Positions 24,645-34,968 of a stretch of DNA of 64,000 bases are shown one piece after another; the first letter of the stretch is position 1; each line of letters begins with the position of its first letter. Origin of the DNA: G963668185 sp963668185 (lineage in GTDB: Bacteria; Chloroflexota; Dehalococcoidia; Lucifugimonadales; G963668185); assembly GCA_963668185.1 (NCBI GenBank), contig OY764162.1, positions 930,001 to 994,000 of the forward strand. The letters are read 5' to 3'. Both the position numbers and the translations under genes were made by a program. The notes under the pieces are model-generated. The model saw only the letters and a program-made list of their open reading frames with translations. It was not told the origin of the DNA and searched no databases.

Positions 24645-25619
24645 ATGATGAGACTGGTCTCAATCGGCGCGTTTTTGTTGTCGCTGGCCCTGTCGGTTGC
24701 GTTCGTGTGGGGCAGCGCAGCTATTCCGCCGGGCGACGTTACCCAGGACAAGGCGGTGGCGCCGTCCCGCGCGCCTGCCCCTCTCAGCGAAACGGACGAC
24801 GATCCTGACGGCGACGATGGGCAGGACACTCCGTACACGGACGGCGACGGTTACGACACCCCGGACACGGACTACGACGGCGTAGATACGCCTCCGACAG
24901 ACAACGACGGCATCGACACGCCCACGCCGACGGACAACGACGGCGTGGATACACCGTACACAGACTATGACGGCGTAGATACGCCGACCCAAGCTGCCGC
25001 CGGAACTTTTCGCGATCTGGACGCGCCGACCGAATGGGCGAACGCGATGGCCGCCCGAATGGCGAACGCGCTCACCGACAACGACGGCACCGACTCCGAC
25101 GGCATAGACACCACGGGGCAACTCACGTCCAATGACGGCACTGACTCCGACGGGATCGATACGACGGGGCAGCTTACGTCCAACGACGGCACTGACTCCG
25201 ACGGTATAGACACCACGGGGCAACTCACGTCCAATGACGGCACCGACTCCGATGGCATAGACACCACGGCGCAACTCACATCCAACGACGGCACGGACTC
25301 GGATGGTATAGACACCACGGGGCAGCTTACGTCCAACGACGGCACTGACTCCGACGGTATAGACACCACGGCGCAACTCACATCCAACGACGGCACAGAC
25401 TCCGACGGCATAGATACGACAGGGCAGCTTACGTCCAACGACGGCACAGACTCCGATGGCATAGACACCACGGGGCAGCTCACGTCCAACGACGGCACAG
25501 ACTCCGACGGCATAGACACCACGGGGCAACTCACGTCTAACGACGGCACCGACTCAGACGGCATAGACACCACGGGGCAACTTACGGATAACAGCGACGA
25601 CAGTGATGACAGCGACTAG
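24645..25619 (+). CDS. Secreted Asp-rich tandem-repeat protein
   Basis: Predicted exported protein of 324 aa that is almost all repeat. Residues 1-25 form a signal peptide (MMRLVSIGAFLLSLALSVAF, then WGSAA). Residues ~45-115 contain imperfect short repeats of the type TDNDGIDTP / TDYDGVDTP. After a non-repeated spacer (AAAGTFRDLDAPTEWANAMA), ten nearly identical 17-residue units NDGTDSDGIDTTGQLTS follow, ending NSDDSDDSD. The DxDxDG-like spacing recalls Ca-binding thrombospondin type 3 or RTX-like repeats, so extracellular calcium binding is a reasonable guess. No anchor or sorting signal is seen. GAGGTG lies 10 nt before ATG 24645. Very acidic. Unrecognised family. Confidence 0.75.
   Translation: MMRLVSIGAFLLSLALSVAFVWGSAAIPPGDVTQDKAVAPSRAPAPLSETDDDPDGDDGQDTPYTDGDGYDTPDTDYDGVDTPPTDNDGIDTPTPTDNDGVDTPYTDYDGVDTPTQAAAGTFRDLDAPTEWANAMAARMANALTDNDGTDSDGIDTTGQLTSNDGTDSDGIDTTGQLTSNDGTDSDGIDTTGQLTSNDGTDSDGIDTTAQLTSNDGTDSDGIDTTGQLTSNDGTDSDGIDTTAQLTSNDGTDSDGIDTTGQLTSNDGTDSDGIDTTGQLTSNDGTDSDGIDTTGQLTSNDGTDSDGIDTTGQLTDNSDDSDDSD
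25080..25589 (+). repeat. 51-bp minisatellite, 10 units, in frame
   Basis: Ten head-to-tail 51-bp units in register with codons of the gene at 24645. Units differ mainly at synonymous third positions and at one Gly/Ala codon (TTGQL versus TTAQL in units 4 and 6). This indicates that the amino acid sequence is maintained by selection or recent homogenisation, without exact DNA copying. Confidence 0.95.
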
Positions 25620-25624
25620 GGGAG

Positions 25625-26845
25625 ATGGTTTCCTCTTCCACGGCCTTATCGCTGTATCCAGATGTCGCCTTTCCTGACGACCCCGGCCTGGAAGACTTAC
25701 CGAAGCTCTTCGATTCCGAGTGGATCTGGGAAGCGTATCGGCGCCGGTTCGGAAGACCTGGCACGGACCCCTATCGCATTCGCGTGCGCCAGTTCGCGCA
25801 CAGCTTGGGCAGGGTCGCGCTCGTCAGCTACGAGATGGAATGGCCAGCCGACGAGTACATCCCGTCGGAGCACCTGGCCATCCGGGCCGAGCGCGGCAAG
25901 CCTGTGGAGATGTTCAGATACCCGGAGGATCCTCGCCTGCCGGGTTTGAGCGAGGCGGCGCATCCGGAGACTGTCCTCGAACTCCTGAACAGGCACGTCA
26001 TGGCAATGCGCGCGCGGCGCGCGGCTGTCGAACTGGTCCGCTACAGGCCGGCCAGCCGGGCGGTGCTGCGCCACAAGGCGGGGCGAGTGCGGTTCTATGC
26101 CCGCGTCATGCGGCCGGACACAGTCGCGCCGTTGCTCGCGGCCCAGGAGCTAATCGGGCAGTCCGGGTTCGTTCTGCCCCGGCTCGCGGGGTACTGGAAG
26201 GAGGGAGGAGTCGTGTGGTTTTCGGAAATACCCGGCAAGAACATGCGGCAGCGCATAAGAACCGGAAGACTCCCTGACCCGACTCTACTTCTGGACGGCC
26301 TCCAGACGCTGTGGGCTGCGCCTAACGCGCCGGCTGGCGCCCGTCCGTTCAACTTGCCGGGGGCGTACCGGCGGGCCAAACGGAGCTTCTCGCACAACGT
26401 TCGCGACGGCGGCCCCGCTCTGCGCAGTCTGAAAGACGCCGTCAAGTCGTTGGACCCGTTCGTTGGGTCATGGCGTCCGACCAGCGTCGCGCATAATGAC
26501 TTCTACGACGACCAGATGCTGATCCTGCCCGACGGCAGAATCGCGCTGGTGGACTTCGAGGAGGCAGGCCCGGGCGACCCGATGCTGGACGTAGGCAACT
26601 TTCTGGCGCACTTGAAATGGGCGTCCTGCTTTGGCCGCAAGAGGCGAAGGGACGGAAGCGGCGCATACTACAGCCAATTCCGCCGCGCCGCGCTCGAGCG
26701 CCTGCGATGGAACGAAAGGGACCTTGCCTTCCGTGAAGCGGTCTGCCTCTTCAGGATATGCACCAACACGATTCGTCGCCCACAGGGAGACTGGCGCGAC
26801 AGGCTCGAAGCCGGTCTATCGCTTGTGAACGAGACGGTGGGATAA
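25625..26845 (+). CDS. Aminoglycoside-phosphotransferase/choline-kinase-fold protein
   Basis: Protein-kinase-like phosphotransferase of 406 aa. The catalytic loop is SVAHNDFYDDQMLILPDG (Asp as base, usual form HGDxxxxN; here N before D and Q in the Asn place), followed by IALVDFEEAGPGDPMLDVGN, the metal-binding DFE. N-terminal lobe elements include AVLRHKAGRVRFYARVM with a candidate nucleotide lysine. The middle contains a hydrophobic substrate region. The substrate is unknown; the family phosphorylates aminoglycosides, choline, sugars or homoserine. The ATG lies 5 bp after the stop of the repeat protein, so it may be co-transcribed with it. Confidence 0.75.
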   Translation: MVSSSTALSLYPDVAFPDDPGLEDLPKLFDSEWIWEAYRRRFGRPGTDPYRIRVRQFAHSLGRVALVSYEMEWPADEYIPSEHLAIRAERGKPVEMFRYPEDPRLPGLSEAAHPETVLELLNRHVMAMRARRAAVELVRYRPASRAVLRHKAGRVRFYARVMRPDTVAPLLAAQELIGQSGFVLPRLAGYWKEGGVVWFSEIPGKNMRQRIRTGRLPDPTLLLDGLQTLWAAPNAPAGARPFNLPGAYRRAKRSFSHNVRDGGPALRSLKDAVKSLDPFVGSWRPTSVAHNDFYDDQMLILPDGRIALVDFEEAGPGDPMLDVGNFLAHLKWASCFGRKRRRDGSGAYYSQFRRAALERLRWNERDLAFREAVCLFRICTNTIRRPQGDWRDRLEAGLSLVNETVG

Positions 26846-26904
26846 ACGACCACTCCCACTACCGTTGCGCTGATGCCGAAACAGTCCCCCACAAGCGCGT
26901 TTCC

Positions 26905-26933
26905 TTGACTGGAAAAACCGGCGGTGTTTAACA
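26905..26933 (+). promoter_or_regulatory. Predicted promoter of brkB-htrA
   Basis: TTGACT (26905-26910), 17-nt spacer, TTTAAC (26928-26933), about 75 bp before the BrkB start. The -10 matches only four of six positions. Confidence 0.4.
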
Positions 26934-27007
26934 TCACCGTCGTTTGCGAGGCAAAGTCCGCATACCGGCGGCGGGGGCCGTTGGCAGGCAAATAGCTCGG
27001 GTCGATT

Positions 27008-27899
27008 ATGTACTTCGTGCGACTGGTGCTCTTCTGCGCCGACGTTTTCAACGACTACCTACACAAGAACTGCCCGCACATCGCGGGCGCGATCGCCTTG
27101 TACACCCTGTTCTCCCTGTTTCCGCTGATACTTGCGATCATCTCCGTCACGGGCTTCTTCCTGGGAGACGAACTGGACAGGGCCGACCTTGCGATGGACA
27201 TTGCCGAGGTCATCCCGGTTTCCAATGCGCTGATCAGCGAAACGATCGAAGGCATCGTGCGGGCCAGGACGATCACGAGCGTGTTCAGCATTCTGGGCCT
27301 CCTCTGGGCCTCTACCGCCGCCTTTGCTGCGATTCGTAAGGGAATAAACCATGCTTGGGGCATTACCAGGACGCGGCCGTTTCTAAAGGAACGCGTCATA
27401 GACCTGTCGCTGGTATGCGGGGCGGGAGTGCTGGTTTTGATGGTGCTGTTCACCGGCCCACTGTTCAACGCCCTCAGGGATATCGCCGGCACCCTGGCAC
27501 CCGACTACGAGATCGCGGGCACCTACATCTGGGGACGGACGGCTACATTCTCCATGCCGGTGTTCTCCTTCCTTACCTTCTTGATCCTGTACAGGTACCT
27601 GCCGAACACACGGCTCGAGATGAGACAGGTCTGGCTCTGTGCGCTTGCGGCCTCGATCTGCTTCGACGTGGTCACGTGGGGATTCGTCTGGTACATAAGC
27701 CAGATCGCCGTTTACAACGCCGTGTACGGATCCATCGGCGCGGTGCTGGTCTTATTGACCTGGGTATATGTGTCGGCTATCATCATGTTGTTCGGGGCCT
27801 TGGTCACGTCCAGGTACGCGGCGGCGGCTCGGAACGACAAGAACGGGAAGGCCTTCGGTATCGTCTGGAACGGCCTCTCGCGTGTTAGGCTTCGGGTTG

Positions 27900-27925
<26 letters not shown>
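27008..27925 (+). CDS. YihY/BrkB family inner-membrane protein
   Basis: Polytopic membrane protein, 305 aa, with about six hydrophobic helices. The family hallmark is at the N-terminus: CPHIAGAIALYTLFSLFPL, then the conserved RKGINHAWGI loop and the C-terminal LLTWVYVSAIIMLFGALV, which corresponds to the usual 'L.W.Y.SA...L.GA'. The role of the family is not firmly known (historically annotated ribonuclease BN by error; some members are linked to serum resistance). It is followed by an HtrA protease whose start overlaps its 3' end, suggesting an envelope-related pair. Confidence 0.9.
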
Positions 27926-29039
<1,114 letters not shown>

Positions 29040-29040
29040 G

Positions 29041-32000
29041 TCAGGCCCTCACCACGCCGAGCACCGTTTCCTCCCCGTCGATCGTGTGCGCCTCCCGGTA
29101 GCAATCGCCGGCGGGCGCGTCCTCGACCAGCCGCTCCGACAGAGTCTCCCCGCGGACGTAATCGCCGTGCCTCTCCATCACGGCGCGCACATCGGCTGAG
29201 CCGCTGTAGTACGTGACTATGCGGTCCGCGATGTCGAACCCGGCGGAACGGCGCATGTTCTGGATCCGGTGCACCACCTCGCGCGCAAGTCCCTCAGCCT
29301 CAAGCTCCGGCGTGACCTCGGTCTCCACCGCCACCATGTACCCGGCCTCGCTCGAAACCGAGTAGCCGGCCCTGTCCGACGTCTCCACCAGGACCTCGTC
29401 CGGCTCCAGCGCATACTCGCCCGCCTGGACCGTCCTCCCCTCGCTCACCGCCGCGCTGACCTCGGCGGGATCGAGCGCGGCCAGCGCAGAAGTAATGTCG
29501 CGGACTCCTCTGCCGTACTTGGGGCCGAGCGCCGCGAGGTTGGGACGCACCTCGTAGGAGAGCATCTCGCCCTCGTCCCCGGCCACGGCCAACTCCTTGA
29601 CGTTGATTTCGTCCCTTATCTGCCCGCCGATCTCGGAGAGCATGTCGGACTCGCGCGGGTCCCTCACCTTCACCACGGCGCGCGCCAACGGCTGCCGGAC
29701 CTTGAGCGACGCCCGGCTCCTGGCGGCCCTGCCGAGGCTGGACAGTCGCATCGCGAGCCTCGTCGCGTCGGCAAGCCGCTCATCGACCTTGGAAGCGTCC
29801 GGCTCCGGGTAAGACTCCAGGTGCACGCTCTCCTCTCCGCTGCCGGTGGACCGGACGAGGTTCTGGTGCATCTCCTCCGCCATGAACGGGACTATCGGGG
29901 CCAGCAGCCTGCTCAGCGTCACCAGGCACTCGTACAGCGTGTGGTAGGCGGACAGCTTGTCGGCGTCCGCCGCGCCGTTCGACCCTCCGACCACGCCCGC
30001 CTTCCAGAAGCGTCTCCGGCTGCGCCGCACGTACCAGTTGGACAGCCGCTCCACGAAGTCCTCCGCGGCGCGGGCCGCCCTCTCAGGCTCCAGGCCGTCC
30101 AGCGCGGCGCGCATGTCCGCCGTAAGCGCGTTCAGCTCCGAGACGATCCACCTGTCCAGTTCCGGCCTGTCCGCGTGCGGCGGCGCGTCTCCCGCCGACT
30201 CCGGTGAGAACCGGTCGATGTTCGCATACGTGACGAAGAACGAGTACACGTTCCACAGCGGGATGATGAACTTGCGCCGCACGTCGTCCGCGACGCCGTA
30301 GCCGAAGTTCAGGTTCGCCGCCGGGTTCTGTCGCGCATACATCCAACGCATCGTGTCCACGCCCATGCGGTCCGCCGCCTCCTCGAACATGATGGCGTTG
30401 CCCTTGCTCTTGTGCATCTCGTCGCCGCTCTCGTCGCGCATCGTCGCGTAGCTGAAGATCGAGCGGCACGGCTCCCTGTCCTCAAGCACCGTGCTCATCG
30501 TGAGCAGCGAGTAGAACCAGTTCCGGAACTGGCCCGGAAAGCTCTCCGAGATCCAGTCCGCCGGGTACCAGTCGGCCCAGTAGTCCTTGTCGTGCCGGTA
30601 GCCGAGCGTCGAAAAGCTCACGATGCCCGCGTCCAGCCACGGGTTGCCCACGTCCTTGATGCGAGGCACGGAGGCGCCGCACCTCTCGCAAGCGATGCGC
30701 ACCGCGTCGATCCACGGACGGTGCGGCGAGTGTCCCTCGAACGCGTCCCAGCCCTCGATTGCGCGCTCCTCGAGCTCCGTCTCGCTGCCGATCACCTCGA
30801 AGTGACCGCAGCCGCACTTGAAGATCGGCAGCGCCAGGCCCCAGTAGCGTTTCTTGGAGATCATCCAGTCCCGCATGTTCCTGAGCCAGTCCAACTCCCG
30901 TTCCATCCCGAACCCCGGCACCCACTTGATGCGCCGCGTTACGTCCGAGATCCGATCGCGCAGCCCGTCCATCGAGATGAACCACTCGTCCACCAGCCTG
31001 AAGACCAGCTCCGAGCCGCACCGCCAGCAGAACGGGTACCTGTGGGAGTAGTCCTCCAGGTGGTACAGGACGCCCTTCTCCCTCAGATCCGCGTAGATGG
31101 GATCGTTGACCTCATAAACGTTCATGCCCGACAGCCAGCCGAAGCCGTCCATGAAGTCCCCGTACTCGTCGAGCGGCGCCAGCGCGGGCAGGCCGAGCTC
31201 GTTGCCCAGCGCGAAGTCCTCCTGTCCTGAACCCGGCGCGACGTGCACGAACCCCGTGCCCTCGCTCTCCGTGACCTCGTCCCACTCCACCACCCTGTGC
31301 TCCGCGCCCGCCTGGGCCGGCAACTCGTCGAACGGCGCCCGGTAGCGCAGTCCGACCAGCTCCTTGCCCGGCATCTCCTCCAGTACCGTGTGCTCTCCGC
31401 GTATGACCGGTTTGCACGCCTTCGCCACGTACAGGACCTCGTCCCCGGCCTGCACCTTCAGGTATCGCAGTTCCGGATGCACCGCCGCCGCCATGTTTCC
31501 GGGCAGCGTCCACGGCGTCGTCGTCCAGATCAGTATCGACTCGTTCTCCCGGTCCAGCAGCGGGAGCCGCACGAACAGGCCGGGGTGCACCACCTCCTGG
31601 TAGCCCTCCGTCACGATCTCGTGCTGCGAAAGCCCCGTCCCGCACCTCGGGCACCACGGCATGACGTCCGTGCCCTCGTAGATCCAGCCCTCCTCGTGGC
31701 ACCTCTTCAGAAAATGCCAGATCGTGTAGTTGTTCTCGTCCGACATCGTGTGGTACGAGTTGTCCCAGTCCATCCAGTAGCCAAGCCGCACCGACTGGTC
31801 CGTCTGCACCTTAGAAAACCGCCGGACGCGCTCCTTGCACAGCTCCACGAACCTGTCGATGCCGAACGCCTCGATGTCGCGCTTCGACCCGAAGTTAAGC
31901 TCCTTCTCCACCTCCACCTCGATCCACAGGCCCTGCCCGTCGAAGCCGTTCTGGTAGCGCTGCCTGTACCCCAGCATCGTCTTGTAACGCTGGAACAAGT

Positions 32001-32199
32001 CCTTGTACGTGCGCCCCCATGCGTGGTGCACGCCCATAGGGTTGTTCGCCGTAATTGGGCCGTCTATGAAGGAGAACCGCCTGTCTGACGACTCGTTGCG
32101 CTCCATGTAGCGCCGAACGATGTCGTTCTCCTCCCACCACTGGAGCGTCCTCTTCTCCTGCTCCGGGAAATCCACCTTCGAACTGACCGGTCTGAACAT
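29041..32199 (-). CDS. ileS: Isoleucyl-tRNA synthetase
   Basis: Class I aminoacyl-tRNA synthetase charging tRNA-Ile, 1052 aa, the full length for the long (type 2, eukaryote-like) form. HIGH-type signature NNPMGVHHAWGRTYKD near residue 55, editing domain in the middle, KMSKS-type DEMHKSKGNAIMFEEA around residue 600, and an anticodon-binding domain after it. The long C-terminus without a zinc-finger end is typical of the mupirocin-resistant type 2 IleRS group. ATG at 32199. Expression is controlled by the T-box leader upstream. It converges with the htrA stop, 1 bp apart. Confidence 0.97.
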   Translation of the reverse strand: MFRPVSSKVDFPEQEKRTLQWWEENDIVRRYMERNESSDRRFSFIDGPITANNPMGVHHAWGRTYKDLFQRYKTMLGYRQRYQNGFDGQGLWIEVEVEKELNFGSKRDIEAFGIDRFVELCKERVRRFSKVQTDQSVRLGYWMDWDNSYHTMSDENNYTIWHFLKRCHEEGWIYEGTDVMPWCPRCGTGLSQHEIVTEGYQEVVHPGLFVRLPLLDRENESILIWTTTPWTLPGNMAAAVHPELRYLKVQAGDEVLYVAKACKPVIRGEHTVLEEMPGKELVGLRYRAPFDELPAQAGAEHRVVEWDEVTESEGTGFVHVAPGSGQEDFALGNELGLPALAPLDEYGDFMDGFGWLSGMNVYEVNDPIYADLREKGVLYHLEDYSHRYPFCWRCGSELVFRLVDEWFISMDGLRDRISDVTRRIKWVPGFGMERELDWLRNMRDWMISKKRYWGLALPIFKCGCGHFEVIGSETELEERAIEGWDAFEGHSPHRPWIDAVRIACERCGASVPRIKDVGNPWLDAGIVSFSTLGYRHDKDYWADWYPADWISESFPGQFRNWFYSLLTMSTVLEDREPCRSIFSYATMRDESGDEMHKSKGNAIMFEEAADRMGVDTMRWMYARQNPAANLNFGYGVADDVRRKFIIPLWNVYSFFVTYANIDRFSPESAGDAPPHADRPELDRWIVSELNALTADMRAALDGLEPERAARAAEDFVERLSNWYVRRSRRRFWKAGVVGGSNGAADADKLSAYHTLYECLVTLSRLLAPIVPFMAEEMHQNLVRSTGSGEESVHLESYPEPDASKVDERLADATRLAMRLSSLGRAARSRASLKVRQPLARAVVKVRDPRESDMLSEIGGQIRDEINVKELAVAGDEGEMLSYEVRPNLAALGPKYGRGVRDITSALAALDPAEVSAAVSEGRTVQAGEYALEPDEVLVETSDRAGYSVSSEAGYMVAVETEVTPELEAEGLAREVVHRIQNMRRSAGFDIADRIVTYYSGSADVRAVMERHGDYVRGETLSERLVEDAPAGDCYREAHTIDGEETVLGVVRA

Positions 32200-32282
32200 G
32201 TCTGCTTCCTCACACTTCTGTGACTGTTGTTATCTATCGTTCTGCGGCGCCGGCCCCTGGAGTTCCTGCCAAAGTCTCCCGC

Positions 32283-32318
32283 AAAGAAAAACTCCCGTCC
32301 CAAATCAAGGGACGGGAG
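32283..32318 (-). terminator. Terminator of the ileS T-box leader
   Basis: Perfect 10-bp stem CTCCCGTCCC / GGGACGGGAG with a 7-nt loop, followed by TTTTTCTTT on the reverse strand. It lies ~85 nt before the ileS ATG and is mutually exclusive with T-box pairing. Confidence 0.93.
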
Positions 32319-32633
32319 CCTGATCGACGCTTCCGCTATCAGGTATGCCGCGGTACCACCCTAGTTCCCCGAAGGCTCCGTCCGCGAAGACGCGCGAAAC
32401 CGCCGGGACACTCGTTGCTGGCGCTCACCAGGAACGCCGCGCCCGTGTAACGTCGGACGAGTCCGGCGCGCCCTACTCGCGCCATCAGGCGCTTTCGGAC
32501 GGCCGAGGGCCGGGGCCGCTCAGCCTGCGCGCAGCTCGGGAGTGATGCGCCCGGGGCCGTTCCGCATCCCCTCTCACCAGCTTGGGACTCGCTGCCCGGC
32601 CGGTACCCCTGCGCCTGTCTCCGTCTTCGCTTT
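32283..32633 (-). promoter_or_regulatory. T-box riboswitch (tRNA-Ile sensing) of ileS
   Basis: The reverse strand carries the diagnostic T-box AGGGTGGTACCGCGG (32362 to 32348), just upstream of an intrinsic terminator. About 190 nt further upstream the Stem I region shows GGTGAGAGG and then GCATCACTCC; the ATC (32546 to 32544) followed by A is in the position of an isoleucine specifier codon, matching the gene it controls. Uncharged tRNA-Ile would pair with both the specifier and the T-box bulge and favour antitermination. The leader of about 435 nt accounts for nearly all of the 517-bp gap between ileS and the divergent operon. Confidence 0.93.
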
Positions 32634-32639
32634 GAATTA

Positions 32640-32668
32640 AGCGTAGGGTTGGCAGCATCACCTGTCAA
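32640..32668 (-). promoter_or_regulatory. Predicted promoter of the ileS leader
   Basis: Reverse strand consensus TTGACA (32668 to 32663), 17-nt spacer, TACGCT (32645 to 32640). The -35 lies inside the spacer of the divergent promoter for the island genes. Confidence 0.6.
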
Positions 32669-32678
32669 GTGCTAGTAT
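32649..32678 (+). promoter_or_regulatory. Predicted promoter of the three-gene island
   Basis: TTGGCA (32649-32654), 18-nt spacer, TAGTAT (32673-32678), about 38 bp before the DUF262 start. It is interleaved with the ileS promoter on the other strand, so the two units would compete for polymerase. Confidence 0.5.
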
Positions 32679-32716
32679 GTTAGCTCTACACCATTGACTT
32701 GCGAGGTAGCGTCGAA

Positions 32717-33811
32717 ATGACGGAATTTCACGAAGAGGCAGCTCTAGAGGAACCTGAAGGCATTGGAGACGATGATGGAAGCCCCGGAAGTGATTATCCG
32801 CTCAACAATGTGCTGATCAGAAATGAAAGCCGTACTGTCTACGATGTGCTGCGAAGGATTGGGCAAGGACAGTACATAATGGACCCAGATTTCCAGCGGG
32901 ACTTTGTCTGGGACGATGCTCAGCAGAGCAAATTGATTGAGTCTGTATTGATGAGGATACCTCTACCAGTTCTTTACCTCGCTGAAGATCAAGATGGGAA
33001 GATGATTGTGGTCGATGGCCTACAGCGTCTATCAACCTTTCGAAGATTCGTAAATGGCGATCTACGGCTCAGATTGCGCGAACAGTCTAACTTGAATGGA
33101 AAGCGGTTCGACGACCTAACTCCTGGACTCCAGAATCGTATCGAAGACTGCAATCTCATTCTGTACGTTATTGACGCTCAAGTCCCGGAGCGTGCTAGGT
33201 TAGACATTTTCGAGAGAGTTAACAGTGGGGTTGCGTTAACACGTCAGCAGATGAGGAACTCATTGTACAACGGACAAGCCACACGATGGCTCAGGAAAGA
33301 AACAGAAACAGACTTGTTTGTCGATTCGACTGGAAGAAGTTTGCGCAGCGATACGATGCGCGACCGCGAGTTCGTCAACAGGTTCTGCGCCTTTCATATT
33401 TTCCCCCTCGAACGGTACCGTGGAGAGATGGACGAATTCCTAGCAGATGCTCTCATACGTATGAACTGCATGGACGATCAGGAACTTGACGAACTCTCGT
33501 CATTGTTTCAAAAAGGACTCGAGAACAATCTCGAAGTGTTTGGACGCCACGCTTTTCGAAAGCGTCAGAGAAACCAAGAACATCGAAGCGTAATCAACGC
33601 CTCACTATGGGATGTGATGGTCACTGGTCTATCCTGTATTGACGCCCATGTGGTGGCATCTCGTGCTGACGCTCTCCAGGAAGGCTTCTATCAGCTAATG
33701 GAGGACGAAGACTTTATAGCAGCCATTACCTACGGAACCAATGCGACGAGACGTGTGATTGACCGCTTCCGAATGGCTCAGGTCTTGTTTGAAGAAGTTT
33801 ACAATGCTTAA
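32717..33811 (+). CDS. DUF262 (GmrS-like, ParB/Srx-fold) protein
   Basis: About 364 aa with the DUF262 domain found in GmrSD-type modification-dependent restriction and other anti-phage proteins, where it acts as an NTP-using regulatory or cleavage module. Visible: YIMDPDFQRDFVWDDAQQSK, LIESVLMRIPLPVLYL and the core motif VVDGLQRLSTF (usual form IDGQQR). Then follow IFERVNSGVALTRQQMRNSL and a helical C-terminal half. No DUF1524/HNH nuclease domain is attached, so it is a stand-alone DUF262 protein. The start is ATG 32717; GAGGT lies 9 nt upstream. The base composition of this gene is clearly more AT-rich than the flanking genes. First gene of a tight three-gene operon. Confidence 0.85.
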   Translation: MTEFHEEAALEEPEGIGDDDGSPGSDYPLNNVLIRNESRTVYDVLRRIGQGQYIMDPDFQRDFVWDDAQQSKLIESVLMRIPLPVLYLAEDQDGKMIVVDGLQRLSTFRRFVNGDLRLRLREQSNLNGKRFDDLTPGLQNRIEDCNLILYVIDAQVPERARLDIFERVNSGVALTRQQMRNSLYNGQATRWLRKETETDLFVDSTGRSLRSDTMRDREFVNRFCAFHIFPLERYRGEMDEFLADALIRMNCMDDQELDELSSLFQKGLENNLEVFGRHAFRKRQRNQEHRSVINASLWDVMVTGLSCIDAHVVASRADALQEGFYQLMEDEDFIAAITYGTNATRRVIDRFRMAQVLFEEVYNA

Positions 33812-34958
33812 TCTGCTTGAACTTAGGCATTTCAAATGCTTCGAACTGCTAAGACTACCTCTTAGCAGTTTGACGGTCTTATCTGGCATGAACGCCTCTG
33901 GCAAGTCGTCAGTTCTTCAGTCCATAATGCTCCTACATCAGACAATGCGCGATCATGAATGGTCGGATCGCCTTGTATTAAACGGCCATGTAGCTCAAGT
34001 CGGCATGGTTTCCGACATAGTTGATCAGGATACTGGCCGTGGCCAATTCGAAGTTGGCCTCGGCAACACCGAAGTCGGCTGCAACTGGGTATTTGCTGGA
34101 GAACGCCGCGAAATGTCGGCCGGTTTGACACAGATTTCGATCAACGGCGCCACAATCACCCCTCCGTCTCAGATACGATGGTTGCTACCTCTTGATGAGA
34201 AGGACGAGGTTCAGAGACTTGCGTTTAGCATTAGGGATCTGACGTATATCACGGCTGAACGAGATGGCCCACGTGAAGTGTACCCACTTCTGGACGAATA
34301 TGCCGTCCGAGTGATCGGCTCTAGAGGCGAATACGCTGTCAGCACTCTGTATCATGGGCGAGATGACCTTATCGATAATAGACTAGTGTTGGCTGACGTG
34401 GCTCCCAAGCTTTCGCGGCAAGTGGAAGCGCGACTCGATACATTCTTCCCGGGATGCAAATTGGAGTTGCGACAGATCGAGGGCACAACCGCCGCTACCC
34501 TTAGGATACGGACTTCTGAAGCTACAGGCTTCCTACATCCAATTCACTGCGGGTTCGGCATCACTCAAGTTTTGCCAATAATCGTTGCTGTCCTGTCTGT
34601 CCGCGAATCTATGAGTAATGGCAGCCCACTCATTCTCATTGAAAATCCTGAAGTACATCTACATCCAGCCGGGCAAGCCCTGATGGGCGAGTTTCTAGCT
34701 GAAGCCGCTCACTCCGGCGTACAACTCATCATCGAAACTCATAGTGATCATGTACTCAACGGAGTTCGCAGAACAGTCAAAACAGGGCGGATTTCGCCAG
34801 ATGAAATCGCCATCCACTTTCTCCGTGACCGATTCTTGCATGAAACCCAGATATTGAGCCCGACTCTAGATTCTTCTGGCAACATTGATGTATGGCCTGA
34901 AGGCTTCTTCGACCAGTTCGACAAGGACTTAAACTACTTTGCAGGCTGGGGCGAATGA
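33804..34958 (+). CDS. AAA ATPase of the OLD/SMC-like class (DUF3696 type)
   Basis: ABC-like ATPase, 384 aa. Walker A is SGMNASGKSSVLQS (residues 27-40), the Q/signature-like region GFGITQVLPIIVAV (250-263), Walker B LILIENPEVHLHP (276-288) and the His switch IIETHSDHVLNGVR (309-322). The C-terminal VWPEGFFDQFDKDLN is the segment called DUF3696. No Toprim or nuclease domain is fused, unlike OLD or GajA. ATG 33804 overlaps the DUF262 stop by 8 bp, so they are co-translated. Similar ATPases drive RecF-like or anti-phage complexes; here its partners are probably the genes on each side. Confidence 0.88.
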   Translation: MLNLLELRHFKCFELLRLPLSSLTVLSGMNASGKSSVLQSIMLLHQTMRDHEWSDRLVLNGHVAQVGMVSDIVDQDTGRGQFEVGLGNTEVGCNWVFAGERREMSAGLTQISINGATITPPSQIRWLLPLDEKDEVQRLAFSIRDLTYITAERDGPREVYPLLDEYAVRVIGSRGEYAVSTLYHGRDDLIDNRLVLADVAPKLSRQVEARLDTFFPGCKLELRQIEGTTAATLRIRTSEATGFLHPIHCGFGITQVLPIIVAVLSVRESMSNGSPLILIENPEVHLHPAGQALMGEFLAEAAHSGVQLIIETHSDHVLNGVRRTVKTGRISPDEIAIHFLRDRFLHETQILSPTLDSSGNIDVWPEGFFDQFDKDLNYFAGWGE

Positions 34959-34968
34959 CTTGGAACTA

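Noticed and set aside
24660..25573. Two long reverse-strand open frames with regular repeats
   Set aside because: They mirror the 51-bp units of the forward repeat protein, which has a signal peptide and ribosome site; the reverse frames have neither.
25080..25589. Possible CRISPR array
   Set aside because: Perfect 51-bp codon-phased units inside a coding frame, without spacers.
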